Positions 55,087-64,000 of a stretch of DNA of 64,000 nucleotides are shown here, piece after piece (within the stretch, counting starts at the first letter, position 1; each line of letters begins with the position of its first letter). This stretch comes from Akanthomyces muscarius (taxonomy: Eukaryota > Ascomycota > Sordariomycetes > Hypocreales > Cordycipitaceae). The stretch is taken from positions 5,332,001 to 5,396,000 of the forward strand of contig NC_079241.1 of assembly GCF_028009165.1 (NCBI RefSeq), written 5' to 3'. Position numbers and translations under genes: made by a program. The notes under the pieces were generated by a model, which did no database searches, was not told where the DNA came from, and saw only the letters and a program-made list of their open reading frames with translations.

Positions 55087-55791
55087 ACGGGAGCTATCGC
55101 TGCATGCTAAGGGTTTGGGGGGAGGGAATGTGGTCAAGGAGGGGAGGGTGGGGGAAGAGCAATGTTGTTTTGTATGAATTGGTACTGAAGACGTAAAAAA
55201 CAGGTATATTCAGATGTGGAAGAAATTTAGTCTAGGCCTCGGCGTACGGTCTTGGGAGTTGAAACCATTACTTTTTTTTCATAGCAAAAGCACTTTTTTA
55301 AATAACGACAAAAAAAGTGAAATCATGGAGCACCCCAAATCAGTACGTGCGAACTACATTGTCATAGCGAGGACACTTGCGATTGAGTACTTCATTTCGG
55401 TACATGATGGGGTTGTATATTCTCAGACGACCATGGCCTGAATATTCTTGCTCTCGCGAAGCGATATGGATTTATGTCTACAATGGGGTGCGGCACATGT
55501 TTGCTCGCTATACTGCAGGACAGTTCTGTAGCTGCCGTGTATCGTTGAAGCCGCCCTCCGCACGGCGTACCGTGAACCTGGGCACTTGGGCATTTACGTC
55601 TCGCTGGCTGGCCCGGCTGATTTGCTCTTCTGCCCAATGGCTCGATACATGCAGCGACGCAGCCCTCGTCCTCTCCCATTTCTTTTTTTTGTTTAAAAAA
55701 AAAAGGACGGCAAAATTCGTGGGGGTTTTCAAAGTCCGCGCTGCGCCTCTCCTCATCAAGGACTCCGACTCGTCGTAGCCTTTTCCTGGCC
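55087..55791. other. Convergent 3' regions of SNU114 and CIA2 with inverted repeats
   Basis: About 700 bp between two stop codons. CACTTTTTT at 55291-55299 is matched by AAAAAAGTG at 55311-55319, a perfect 9-bp inverted repeat. A second T8-G-T3-A10 tract lies near 55681-55705. No gene is seen. Confidence 0.6.
55291..55319. terminator. 9-bp inverted repeat downstream of SNU114
   Basis: Two perfectly complementary 9-bp arms with an 11-nt spacer, about 205 bp after the stop codon. RNA from either strand could fold a U/A-rich hairpin. It may mark a 3'-end or transcription-stop region between the two convergent genes; this is inference. Confidence 0.35.
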
Positions 55792-56516
55792 TCAGTAGCA
55801 CGTCTCGAGCATCTTGTCCAGCACGCTCCGCAGCGAGTCATTCTCCAGCGCCGCCGCCACGCGCTCCTTGTCCGCGAGCTGCTTGTTGACCTGGTCGTCC
55901 TGCACGTGCGTGCTCTCCTTGCAGCGCACGTCGACGCGGTAGCCCGGCGGCAGCGCCTGCTCGAGCCGCACCCGGACCGCGAGCCCCAGGATCGTCGCCA
56001 GCGAGCAGTGCGTAATCGTCGGCGTGATCTCGACAAATACGTCGACGAGCGTGTTGGCGTCCAGTATCTCGCCGGCGCGCGGCGAGGGCGTCATGCGAAT
56101 GTCGGCGAGGTTGATGACGGAGAGCTGGCCGAGCGAGACGGGGTGTTCGGGATCGGTAATGGTGGAGATGAGATCTGACCATGACATAAAAACAGTCAGC
56201 TAATGTGGTCTTTACGACAGGTATGGCGAGGAGGATAGAAGGGCGTACCATAGATTTCTTGCTCGTCAATCGGCTCGGGCGAAGCGTCGTCGAAGAGGCC
56301 GCCGTCATCGGCGCCAGCACCGCCGCGGGGCCAGGCAATGGCCGCGCCGTAGTCGTCGCCGCAAAACGGGCTCGAGAGGTACGGGGGCCGCGCAAAGATG
56401 ACATCGGCATACTTGGAGTCGGGTCCGCGCCGGGGGATGACCTTTTGCTTGCGCGTGGGCAGCTCCGAGGCGTTGAGGACCGTCGGGTTGGCGTTGTCGA
56501 GCGCGGCGGCCGCCAT
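55792..56516 (-). CDS. CIA2: Cytosolic iron-sulfur assembly component CIA2 (MIP18/FAM96 family)
   Basis: Two exons (56516-56249 and 56174-55792) give 216 residues. The first 85 residues include SKYADVIFARPPYLSS and an acidic, Gly-rich linker ending EPIDEQEIY, joined in frame to DLISTITDPEHPVSLGQLSV. The DUF59 domain then runs to about 205: VFVEITPTITHCSLATILGL with the reactive Cys146, VRVRLEQALPPGYRVDV, and DDQVNKQLADKERVAAALEN. Cia2 forms the targeting complex with Cia1 and Met18 that hands 4Fe-4S clusters to cytosolic and nuclear proteins, among them DNA polymerases and helicases. Length and motif order fit the family. The gene converges on SNU114, and upstream lies the long gene-free region. 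Confidence 0.94.
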
Positions 56517-59500
56517 GATTTCTGCAATGGAGGGGTAGCAATAGTCCTCTTGTTGTTGGTGACGTTGGACAAACGGCGGCGGTTTGTGATGTCGGACGGA
56601 TTTGAATGTTGCTGGATCTTGAGGATGAAGGTAGCGGTTTCCGAGTCGTCTGTATATGATGGCCCAAGTTGTCGTTGCAGCGGCAAGGGCAAAAGACTGG
56701 TGATGCAATGTCGTATGCAGACCTGGAGGATCGCACCACAAATGCCCCGCTATTCACGCATCGCTGCAGCCAGTGGCAGCGCCATGATAGGTAATGAGCT
56801 TCTACAGATTATCAAGCCGACCAACTACATCTAATAAACAGTGCGATGTTGCTCAGAGGAGCGGCCTTTCGTAGAATGAACCTTTAGCTCATGCGACAAC
56901 TCTGATGACTCAAAATAGCCAACTCGTCATTGCTCCGCTGCACAGTACCGCGCCAGTCAGGCTGGAGCTTACACGCAACTACGTCTCTGCAGATCCTACA
57001 CTACAGGATGCAGGAGTGATCCCTTCGATTCGCAAAGCCCCGGCCTCCTCCATTTCGCTCGCTCGTTACGGGATCCGGAACAACATGGTGAGATGATCAA
57101 TCCTAGCGTGTGTTGGCGGTCCGCACACCCTGTCTGGCCCGCGCGTTGCACCACACTCTTGCTCTTGTGCCCTGAACAGCATAATATCGATTCGGCTTTC
57201 CACGGCAAACACAACCATTGCAAGTGGGCGTTGCTGCTTTAGACGAAAGCATGCCCACCTGTAAGCACAGGGGCCCGCGCCTCCCGCAGGCAGCAAGATT
57301 GAGGGCACGGCCTGGCCGATAAGGTATGCGGTGGTGACGCAGAGCTAATGGCAATGTGGAAAGCGGCATAAGCAAGTAAAAAGGGACGAAAAGTCTGCAG
57401 ACAGTAGATCGGATACCGGCCGCGGCGAGGCCTTTGTCTGTCCCGCGCGGTAACGCAACCTCGCACCGTCACCCATTTTTCCTGTGCTGACTGGTATTGT
57501 CGCGCATAACTGGTGGGTAAAAGTAGGGCATCGGGTCCGCAGGAACCGTCAAAAATTGCTTCTTCCCGAGACAGCGACGGCCGTGCTCCCTTGGCTTCTG
57601 CTTGGTTGCGAGCGCTACGCCACTGTTAGACCTGGCCAAAGCTGCTCAGTACCAAGGCCTTTGAATGATAGCTTTGCCACAGACTGTCCTTGATTTCACC
57701 CCGAGACGGCCTTTAGTCGGCCAAAAAGCCACAATTTACAGTCATTTTCGTTAATTTTTCTGGGTACACTGCTCTACATCCCTGCCTGTGTTCTCATTCG
57801 AGGTTATGTTGACACGAGAAGTGCCGTTACATATCGATATTATATTTGGCGTGGCTTGCTCGAGGCTGACGAGCTAGCGAATCTGAACGAATGCGGGACA
57901 GGTTATCCTCTCCCGCCAGGAACTCTGCAACCTGTGTGAACCGTGGTCTGCAACCTGATCGTCATGATGCATCGAGCGTGACACGGCCTCCTCTGCAGCT
58001 TCCCCATTCAGCATGACGGGCTGCAGTACTGCGTTTCAGTTGATCGCCAGCGACTGATCTTTAGTCTGTTTGTCAGTTTGGCTGGTGCCGCAGCTGGCTA
58101 ACTAGTGGCTATATTTGACACCACTTTGAATGGTGATCTGCCACGCTGCAGGGCAGCATGCAACGTGCAGCATCAATTATGGCGTAAGCCTCGGCAGCTT
58201 GGTCGTGAATGTTAGTCCGGTTCAGGTAACACGTATTGGACTTGTACGCAGCATGGCATGTGACAGAGCTCTTGGTACCATGTCGTACGCCACTAACCCA
58301 TCTGTTGGCCACCTGCTTCACCAGTCGCCTAATTTAGAATTTCTGAGGAGTGTGGCTTGCATACGCTGAAGTGTGTCCGCTATACGCGGTACTGAGTAGA
58401 CGTCCAGGCAGCATGCTTGATATTTCACGGGCGGAAATGGAAGTAATGTGGGTGGACACCCTTTCTCCAACACCCCTGACCAGTCTTCAGAAACAGTCAA
58501 CGCGACGATTCGTTCGAGTTGGGATGAACTTGTTTTCAGCTCAGCCAGTTAGAGGTGGCCAAAATGACTAGCCCCAATGCTGTCGCAGCCCGGCGCTCGG
58601 AGCCGAGCTCGTGTCGTTCCGCTGGCCGACCAAGAGTCCAACTGCTGCGGCGGCAAGAGGCTCGTCTTCTTGTTTACAGCCCTGCTTGATAACTACAGTA
58701 CTCAGTAGTAGGCAATATCAGACCTTTGTTTGCTCCAACCCATGCCACAAGGATGCGCGCCCTCCTAGGCACCAGGTCAAGCAAAATCTCATCGACATCT
58801 GCCTCGGCTCACTTGGGCAATGCACTCTGGTCCTGGGCCGTGGTGGAGGCAAAAATGGAGATGGCTGGGTAGGGTGATCGCAGGTTGGACCGTTCGTCAA
58901 AGCGGCCAAAGACTCTGATTCAAATGCAAAAATAAAAAGGCCGAAGTCGAGCCTTGAGAGCTCCACAGGGCCGCGACGTTCTCTGCTTGGTGGGATTCGT
59001 CTTGTTCAAGTCGCCCACTTGGGGCTTGGCCAAAAGTTAGTGGAAGGCTGCATGGATTGATGGGCCATCCGGCCCATCCCTAGCGATGTGGAAGTGGAAG
59101 CCATAACCAGCACCGCAATTTCCAAGACGGGCCATTATCGATCCGGTCCGAGGCGTGCAACTGCTTGGCGTTATCCAGATGGTTTGCCTGGTTTGCTGCG
59201 CAGACGTAGCATCCGCGTTGTAGACCTAAACGTCCAAGGCATGCCTTTGGCGCTAGAATCGCTACCGGTGATACGTCTGTGGGCCGTACCAACTACCCAG
59301 GCAAGACACTGGTGTACTTCCTGGCCTCACGTAGCTGCAATGACATTTGCCATACCCATCAGTCTCGGGTACTTTGGGAAACTCCAATGTGAATTGAGCA
59401 ATCTGATGTACATCGTACAAGCGAGAAAGTTGCCTGCCTAGCACGGTGTTTTTTGCAGCCGCGTTTTTTTACGTACAGTTGCGCTCCTGGACAGCAGTGG

Positions 59501-62500
59501 GGTAAGAATATCCACTGAACACCGAAACATCTGGCCCAAGCATCTCTGATGTGCAGGTCTCACCTATTTCGAGCGGGAGTTGCGTTGTAGCTGGCTGGTG
59601 AGAAGAATTGGGTAGCTGCAGGCCAGAGACAAAGTTCTCAGCTGCGGTTCTGGAGACAACCAGCTATCCCTGGGCACAGGTGCTGCATGTCTTGCAATGC
59701 CGTGGCGCTTTGGGCGGTGAAATGTGTGTCGTTGGCGGGCACGGCGGGATTGCGTTGGTAACTAGGCTATGACTGCAAGGTACGACGTGGCTGCAGATAA
59801 AGACAGGCTTATTGACGTCGTTGCGTGGCCGATTAAACAGAAACACAGACAGGGCTCGGATCGTCAACGAGAGTCTCAAGGCTGCCGAGATGCATATTGA
59901 AGCCAGGGTCGAGGCTGAAACAAGAGCTGACTCCCACCGCTGGCAGCATCGTCCACTCGGTAAATAGTGGGAGGATACTCCGCACATGGGAAGATGGATC
60001 GACGTAGGGCTTGACCAGGAGTATCTGCATCGTGGCCATTTTCATCAGGATTGAGAATTGCCGGGTTTTGAAGGAGCGGTGGCAAGCATCGGCGCAGCCA
60101 CGCTCGTTCAGCGTGTAACCACCCCGGGCAGGTCGGGTAGTGGCAGTGGGCTTCGGCGACGTTGGTGCCACTTTGTAGCTGTGTTTGGAGATGCGGCCAA
60201 GGATAGACTGACAGACTGGATCGATGCCCTGCGCCGAGCATTTCGAGGCTTAATTGCAGGAACAAGGAACACTTGGATGTGAGTGTTGGTGGATGCACAG
60301 TTCGGTCGCACCATGCGATTTTCCATGCGCACTAGCCGGAAGGCGAGGCAGAGTTCTGTGGCCGAGGACAACAATAAAGTCGTGGCGCGTCGCCGTAGTG
60401 GCGCCGTTGTTCCAGAACAGACTTCTGTAGACTCCGGGGCAGACGAAGTCGCCAAGCTAGTGGAGTTTTTGTCGTGAGTACTGGTAGATGTTGTAGCCTT
60501 GCAGAGTACACACGCCGTCTCCAGCCAGTGGCACACACCGACCGGGCTGCCAGGAACACAAATCCGCAGCTTGTGACGAGACACTCTGGCCAGCGGGCGG
60601 GCACACTCTGATGCTCGGTGTATGTGATGCCGCAAGCCACGAGAAGCTCGGACGATGGATCATTGCATATGAGGAGGCATTTTGGTGTTGGATAGCGAAC
60701 GGCGTAGCGGCGGTTGGCTGGCCTGTGCTAGTACACGGGTGATAGGTCAGGTCAAAAGTGCTGGGTCAGGAATCTCTTTTGCCGTGGTTGGGAAAGATGG
60801 GTGGATGAGAAAGCCCGGAATGCAGAGCAGTGACATTTATTAGAAATCTGCGACCAGGCTATGACGATGATGTACTGGTAGAGTGAATGGAGATGCGCAA
60901 AAGCAACTTTAGACGAGCTTGTTTGCGCGTGGTGTTTGCGGAGTCGCACGCTGTGGCTGGGTTAGTTACTACCAGTAGTCACACTGTAGCTGGCAGCTGC
61001 GAGGACCCTTGACGGCTGGCCAAGCGTTTGCCTAGGTACCTAGGTACGTGCTCAATGACGACTGTCAACTGGGCCAACAGGCTCGGCATTAGTTGATTGA
61101 TTTGCGCTATAGATGAACCATCCGTATGCAGGAAGCCAATCATAGGGTCATTTTACCCTTGACCATGCGCAATGCAGCCGCATGACGGTAATAAGACGGT
61201 GGCCACTCCGGGATGTCTGGTTCTGATATCACTGGCGAGTCGCGACATCTCTTCCCCGCATGCGCCGGCTTGAGCTAGGTAGCCCCGCTGCGCCACGCCA
61301 GGCCCTGGACAGTTGCAAGGCATCAAGGCATGCGAGGACGCCACAACTACGCTGCCGTCTGCGGCTTGCGAGTCGCAGATGTGGCATGTGCATGCATGAT
61401 TTAAAGGAGAAAAGAGAAAAAAGACCGGCGTTTTCTGTTACAGTCACGCTATGGATGCCCCAGACGAGGCCCTGTGATGAGCTGTGAATGATGGTAAAGC
61501 AGGGCGGTAAAGCAGGGCAGACTGCGGGGATGGACATTTTTGCGTGGGCATTGCTGAGCTTTGGCGGGCTTTTTACAACGTCCTATGCGTGCAATTGCGG
61601 CTAAAGTTACTGGTGAAGGGATCTGAAGCTAAATTGGTGCGGTATGTTGATGATTGGCGTACTTAAGAAGGCCGTTTGTAATAGCAAGTGTCGTGCGAGA
61701 AGCAGCAAACCCATCAGTTGGCCAACGCTGAGGAAAGTTGCTGTGCAAGCATCCAGGAGATGGAGTGTTTCATTTAGTTTAGTGGGCTGCGTACTGCGGC
61801 GCAGCCAGGCGAGATTGACAACAGTACTGGACTGGGTAGGTGGTAGCCATGCAAGATGCAGAGAGGTTGAGTGAGACGCCCGTCGACTGGCCCAAAGGCT
61901 GACAGCATCACAGGCGGCGGCTTGCAACTTTTACTGGTGTTGGTGGCTGCTCCACTGGCCTGACGCTGGGGCTGGCCCTTGATCCATTCATCTCACCAGG
62001 CCGGGGCTTGACAAGACCGACTCCATCAGCAGAGTGGCTACCGAATCCACTGTCGCAGCTCGAGACAGCACCAAGCGCTGCTCATTGCTCCGTGTGCCCT
62101 CCGTATAGCGGGTTGAGCGGGTTGTATCGTGGGTGAAGAGACCCCGAGGGTACCGCGGTACGATGCCGAGTGGTGGTTGGTGGACGCTTGTGGTTGATGT
62201 TTCCAGTTTTTCACAATTATTTAGGCACTTAACACAGCAAGCTCCAAGACAGTGAGACAGTCGCTGCCTGTCGTCGGCTCGTCCACCAATCCTCAATCTC
62301 CGTTCCCTCTGGCCATGGCAGGAAGCCCACAGCGATGACATGCACTACGCCGTCCGTTTTTTTAGTGCAGCGCCAGCGCCTGTTTGACTCCAACGGACGC
62401 CGCAGGCGGGCTTTCCAGATGGCGCGACACCGACCAGTGTTCTCGCCGAAAAAAGTACCAGCAACGTGAAGGAGTAGCCACCTCTAGTCAGCTGTCAAAC
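56517..62500. other. Long stretch without a supportable gene
   Basis: About 6 kb right of the CIA2 start codon. The first few hundred bases should be the CIA2 promoter. Beyond that, open frames are short (mostly under 140 codons), occur equally on all frames, and show no family motif. A double CCTAGGTAC palindrome lies at 61031-61047. I found no tRNA, rRNA, inverted terminal repeat or transposase fragment by eye. A non-coding transcript, decayed elements or a very long upstream region of a gene beyond the right edge are all possible. Confidence 0.5.
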
Positions 62501-62524
62501 TGGGATGTGTTAGTCGACCTGTTG

Positions 62525-62558
62525 CACCAAGTTGGCTGCACCAAGTTGGCTGCACCAA
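62525..62558. repeat. 14-bp tandem repeat, about 2.4 copies
   Basis: The unit CACCAAGTTGGCTG occurs twice perfectly (62525-62538, 62539-62552), followed by a partial third copy. The unit contains a CCAAGTTGG near-palindrome. Confidence 0.9.
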
Positions 62559-62877
62559 AATGCGCCATAAGACGGAGAGGGCCGGGCAGACCTCAGCATG
62601 AACGGAAGAGGTACGGGGAATAGCAAAGGAGATTGAGGTTGAGATGATGAAGGATAATAAGGCCTTCTTCATTGGCCAACTGAAGACCACGCATAGCAGT
62701 TGGTTATTATCCCGCCTCGCTGATATTATTATCATCATTATTATTATCAACCCGACTCAGGACTCGACAGACTCCGTCATCACAAGCACTCGTTAACCAA
62801 GCCCTGATCCAAGCTAATCTGGCCGGCCCATTATTAGCACATCCTTGCCCCTGTCACTCCCCTCAAACCCGCCGAAC

Positions 62878-62917
62878 CCAGTTGCCAGTCGCCAGTTGCC
62901 AGTTGCCAGTTGCCAGC
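62878..62917. repeat. GCCAGTT heptamer array, about five copies
   Basis: Head-to-tail copies of a 7-bp unit, the second with one substitution. It lies in the pyrimidine-rich region before the right edge. Confidence 0.88.
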
Positions 62918-63370
62918 CAACCAGCCCAGTCTTGGCCCCTCGCAGTCCACGCACGCCCGCACGTCCTGTCGCACGCCGCTGGCCCCAGCCCTGCCGCCTG
63001 GTCATCATCGGGCACGCCAGTTGGCCAGTGATGAACAGTCGGCTCTGCTCTGCTCTGCTATTGCCTTCTTTGTGTTTAATACATTGACCAAATTCTCGCT
63101 TGCTGGCCAGTTACCATTCGCCTTGCACTGGAACCACCCCCCAAGCTACCAAGCTGACCCCTCCATCAAAGTTACGTACCTAAGATATTGTCCATCTCCG
63201 CCCATCACCTTGCCCGCGGCAGCCGGCACCGCCAGCACAGTGGTGTAAATGCCAGTACCTTTGTTACAACCAGTGCCCACTGCAAAGTGCCTTTGCCTGG
63301 ATATCTACAGCGTACCAGCAAGTAACTACAGGTTACTGCCAGCTCCTGTTCCACTGCCCGCCCTCCCCCA

Positions 63371-63423
63371 TCATCCCATCCATCCATAACTATCCCATCC
63401 TCCATTCATGCATCCATCCATGC
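63371..63423. repeat. CATC/CATT tetranucleotide tract
   Basis: Interrupted copies of CATC over about 50 bp, a simple-sequence tract in the probable upstream region of an off-window gene. Confidence 0.8.
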
Positions 63424-64000
63424 AGCCACACCAAACTGACATTCCGCCCGTTTTTTTTTTGGTGCGTGGTAACTTACTACTGCCGTGCTATAGCACAGCA
63501 TTCTACAACTCGCCGCTTGACTACGGTACCTAGCACTGGCTCCTCCACCCTCGTCCTCCATCTCCGCTGACTATCCCTACCCTCCCACCCCGAGACTGAT
63601 CGGCTGGCGCCTGTCGCACCTTTTTTTTTTTTTTAAACAGTATTTTACTTTCTGCGCTCATCGCCGCCGCCACGCCACACGAGCCACATGAACCGCTACC
63701 TATAACGTCAGGTACCCCAGCACCCCAGGACAGCGGTATGCACTTTTACCCACTGGTACTTTTGCGTCCCGCCGACTCGCGACTCAGCTCCAACTTTCTC
63801 CTGCAACCAACTGTCGTCTCTTGTCGCATCTGTTGGTAGTTTTTATCGTCTTGCATACTTTTCCGATTTTCCCTCCCATCGTTGTTCGGTTGCTGCTGCG
63901 CTTTTCCGCGACTCCCTGCGACTCCTGTCCCGCCTCGTGCTCGCTCCATTGACATACTTGCGCCACATCGATAACCCTCATCTACCGGGCTGCCACCCCC

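Larger units (their letters stand above)
62501..64000. promoter_or_regulatory. Repeat- and pyrimidine-rich region, probably upstream of a gene off the right edge
   Basis: This 1.5 kb becomes C/T-rich on the plus strand toward the edge, with T-tracts at about 63451-63461 and 63621-63635 and short tandem repeats (listed separately). Such structure is common in promoters and 5' leaders of filamentous-fungal genes. No start codon with a long frame is reached before 64000, so the gene itself, if present, lies outside. Confidence 0.4.

Noticed and set aside
54421..55137. 238-codon ORF opposite the SNU114 C-terminus
   Set aside because: Shadow frame; the conserved EF-2-like domain is on the plus strand.
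59664..60635. Overlapping minus-strand ORFs of 100-175 codons in the gene-free right end
   Set aside because: Several frames are open over the same DNA, none shows a family motif or a consistent splice structure.
62878..62917. Short regular repeats considered as a CRISPR-like or telomeric array
   Set aside because: Units are directly adjacent without spacers, the array is only 40 bp, and the unit is not TTAGGG-like.

Overview
The window reads as nuclear DNA of a filamentous ascomycete (Pezizomycotina; a Sordariomycete, possibly Hypocreales-like, is my guess). The basis is short GT-AG introns of about 47-190 bp, a Zn2Cys6 regulator, a DUF7707 surface protein, fungal-type RTC5, SWC3 and SAS4 proteins, and no operons, CRISPR, rRNA or phage genes. 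Gene models were spliced by hand from reading frames and splice signals. Lineage and function assignments rest on recognised motifs, not on database searches.

Layout, left to right. 1-2.6 kb: an Ada-type DNA repair protein cut by the left edge and a Zn2Cys6 transcription factor, both minus. 2.6-4.5 kb: no intact gene, but a decayed plus-strand gene relic at about 3.44-4.08 kb. 4.5-13.4 kb: a membrane-anchored ZZ/EF-hand protein (minus) sharing a short divergent promoter with RCF1 (plus), then RTC5 and SWC3 (minus). 14.4-18.6 kb: a BEM46/ABHD-type hydrolase with an 8-nt microexon, a nuclear copy of part of mitochondrial nad4, and N-myristoyltransferase (plus). 18.9-30.1 kb: five minus-strand genes, four of them for the secretory pathway, ER or cell surface: an alpha/beta hydrolase, the OST subunit Swp1, glutaminyl cyclase, a choline/ethanolamine phosphotransferase and a GPI-type DUF7707 protein.

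32.4-48.7 kb: five plus-strand genes: YPT35 (PX domain), an IQM-like calmodulin-binding protein, a SAS4-type protein, TAF2 and SIN3. The last three are chromatin or transcription regulators lying side by side. 49.5-56.5 kb: cytosolic acetyl-CoA acetyltransferase (minus), the U5 snRNP GTPase SNU114 (plus) and the iron-sulfur assembly factor CIA2 (minus). 56.5-64 kb: about 7.5 kb with no gene I can support, containing several tandem repeats and ending in pyrimidine-rich DNA that looks like the promoter and leader of a gene beyond the right edge.

Most genes are conserved housekeeping genes. I found no clearly new multi-gene system. The most notable items are the microexon with a GC-AG intron, the nad4 insertion, the gene relic, the chromatin-gene trio, the plant-like IQM protein and the long gene-free right end.
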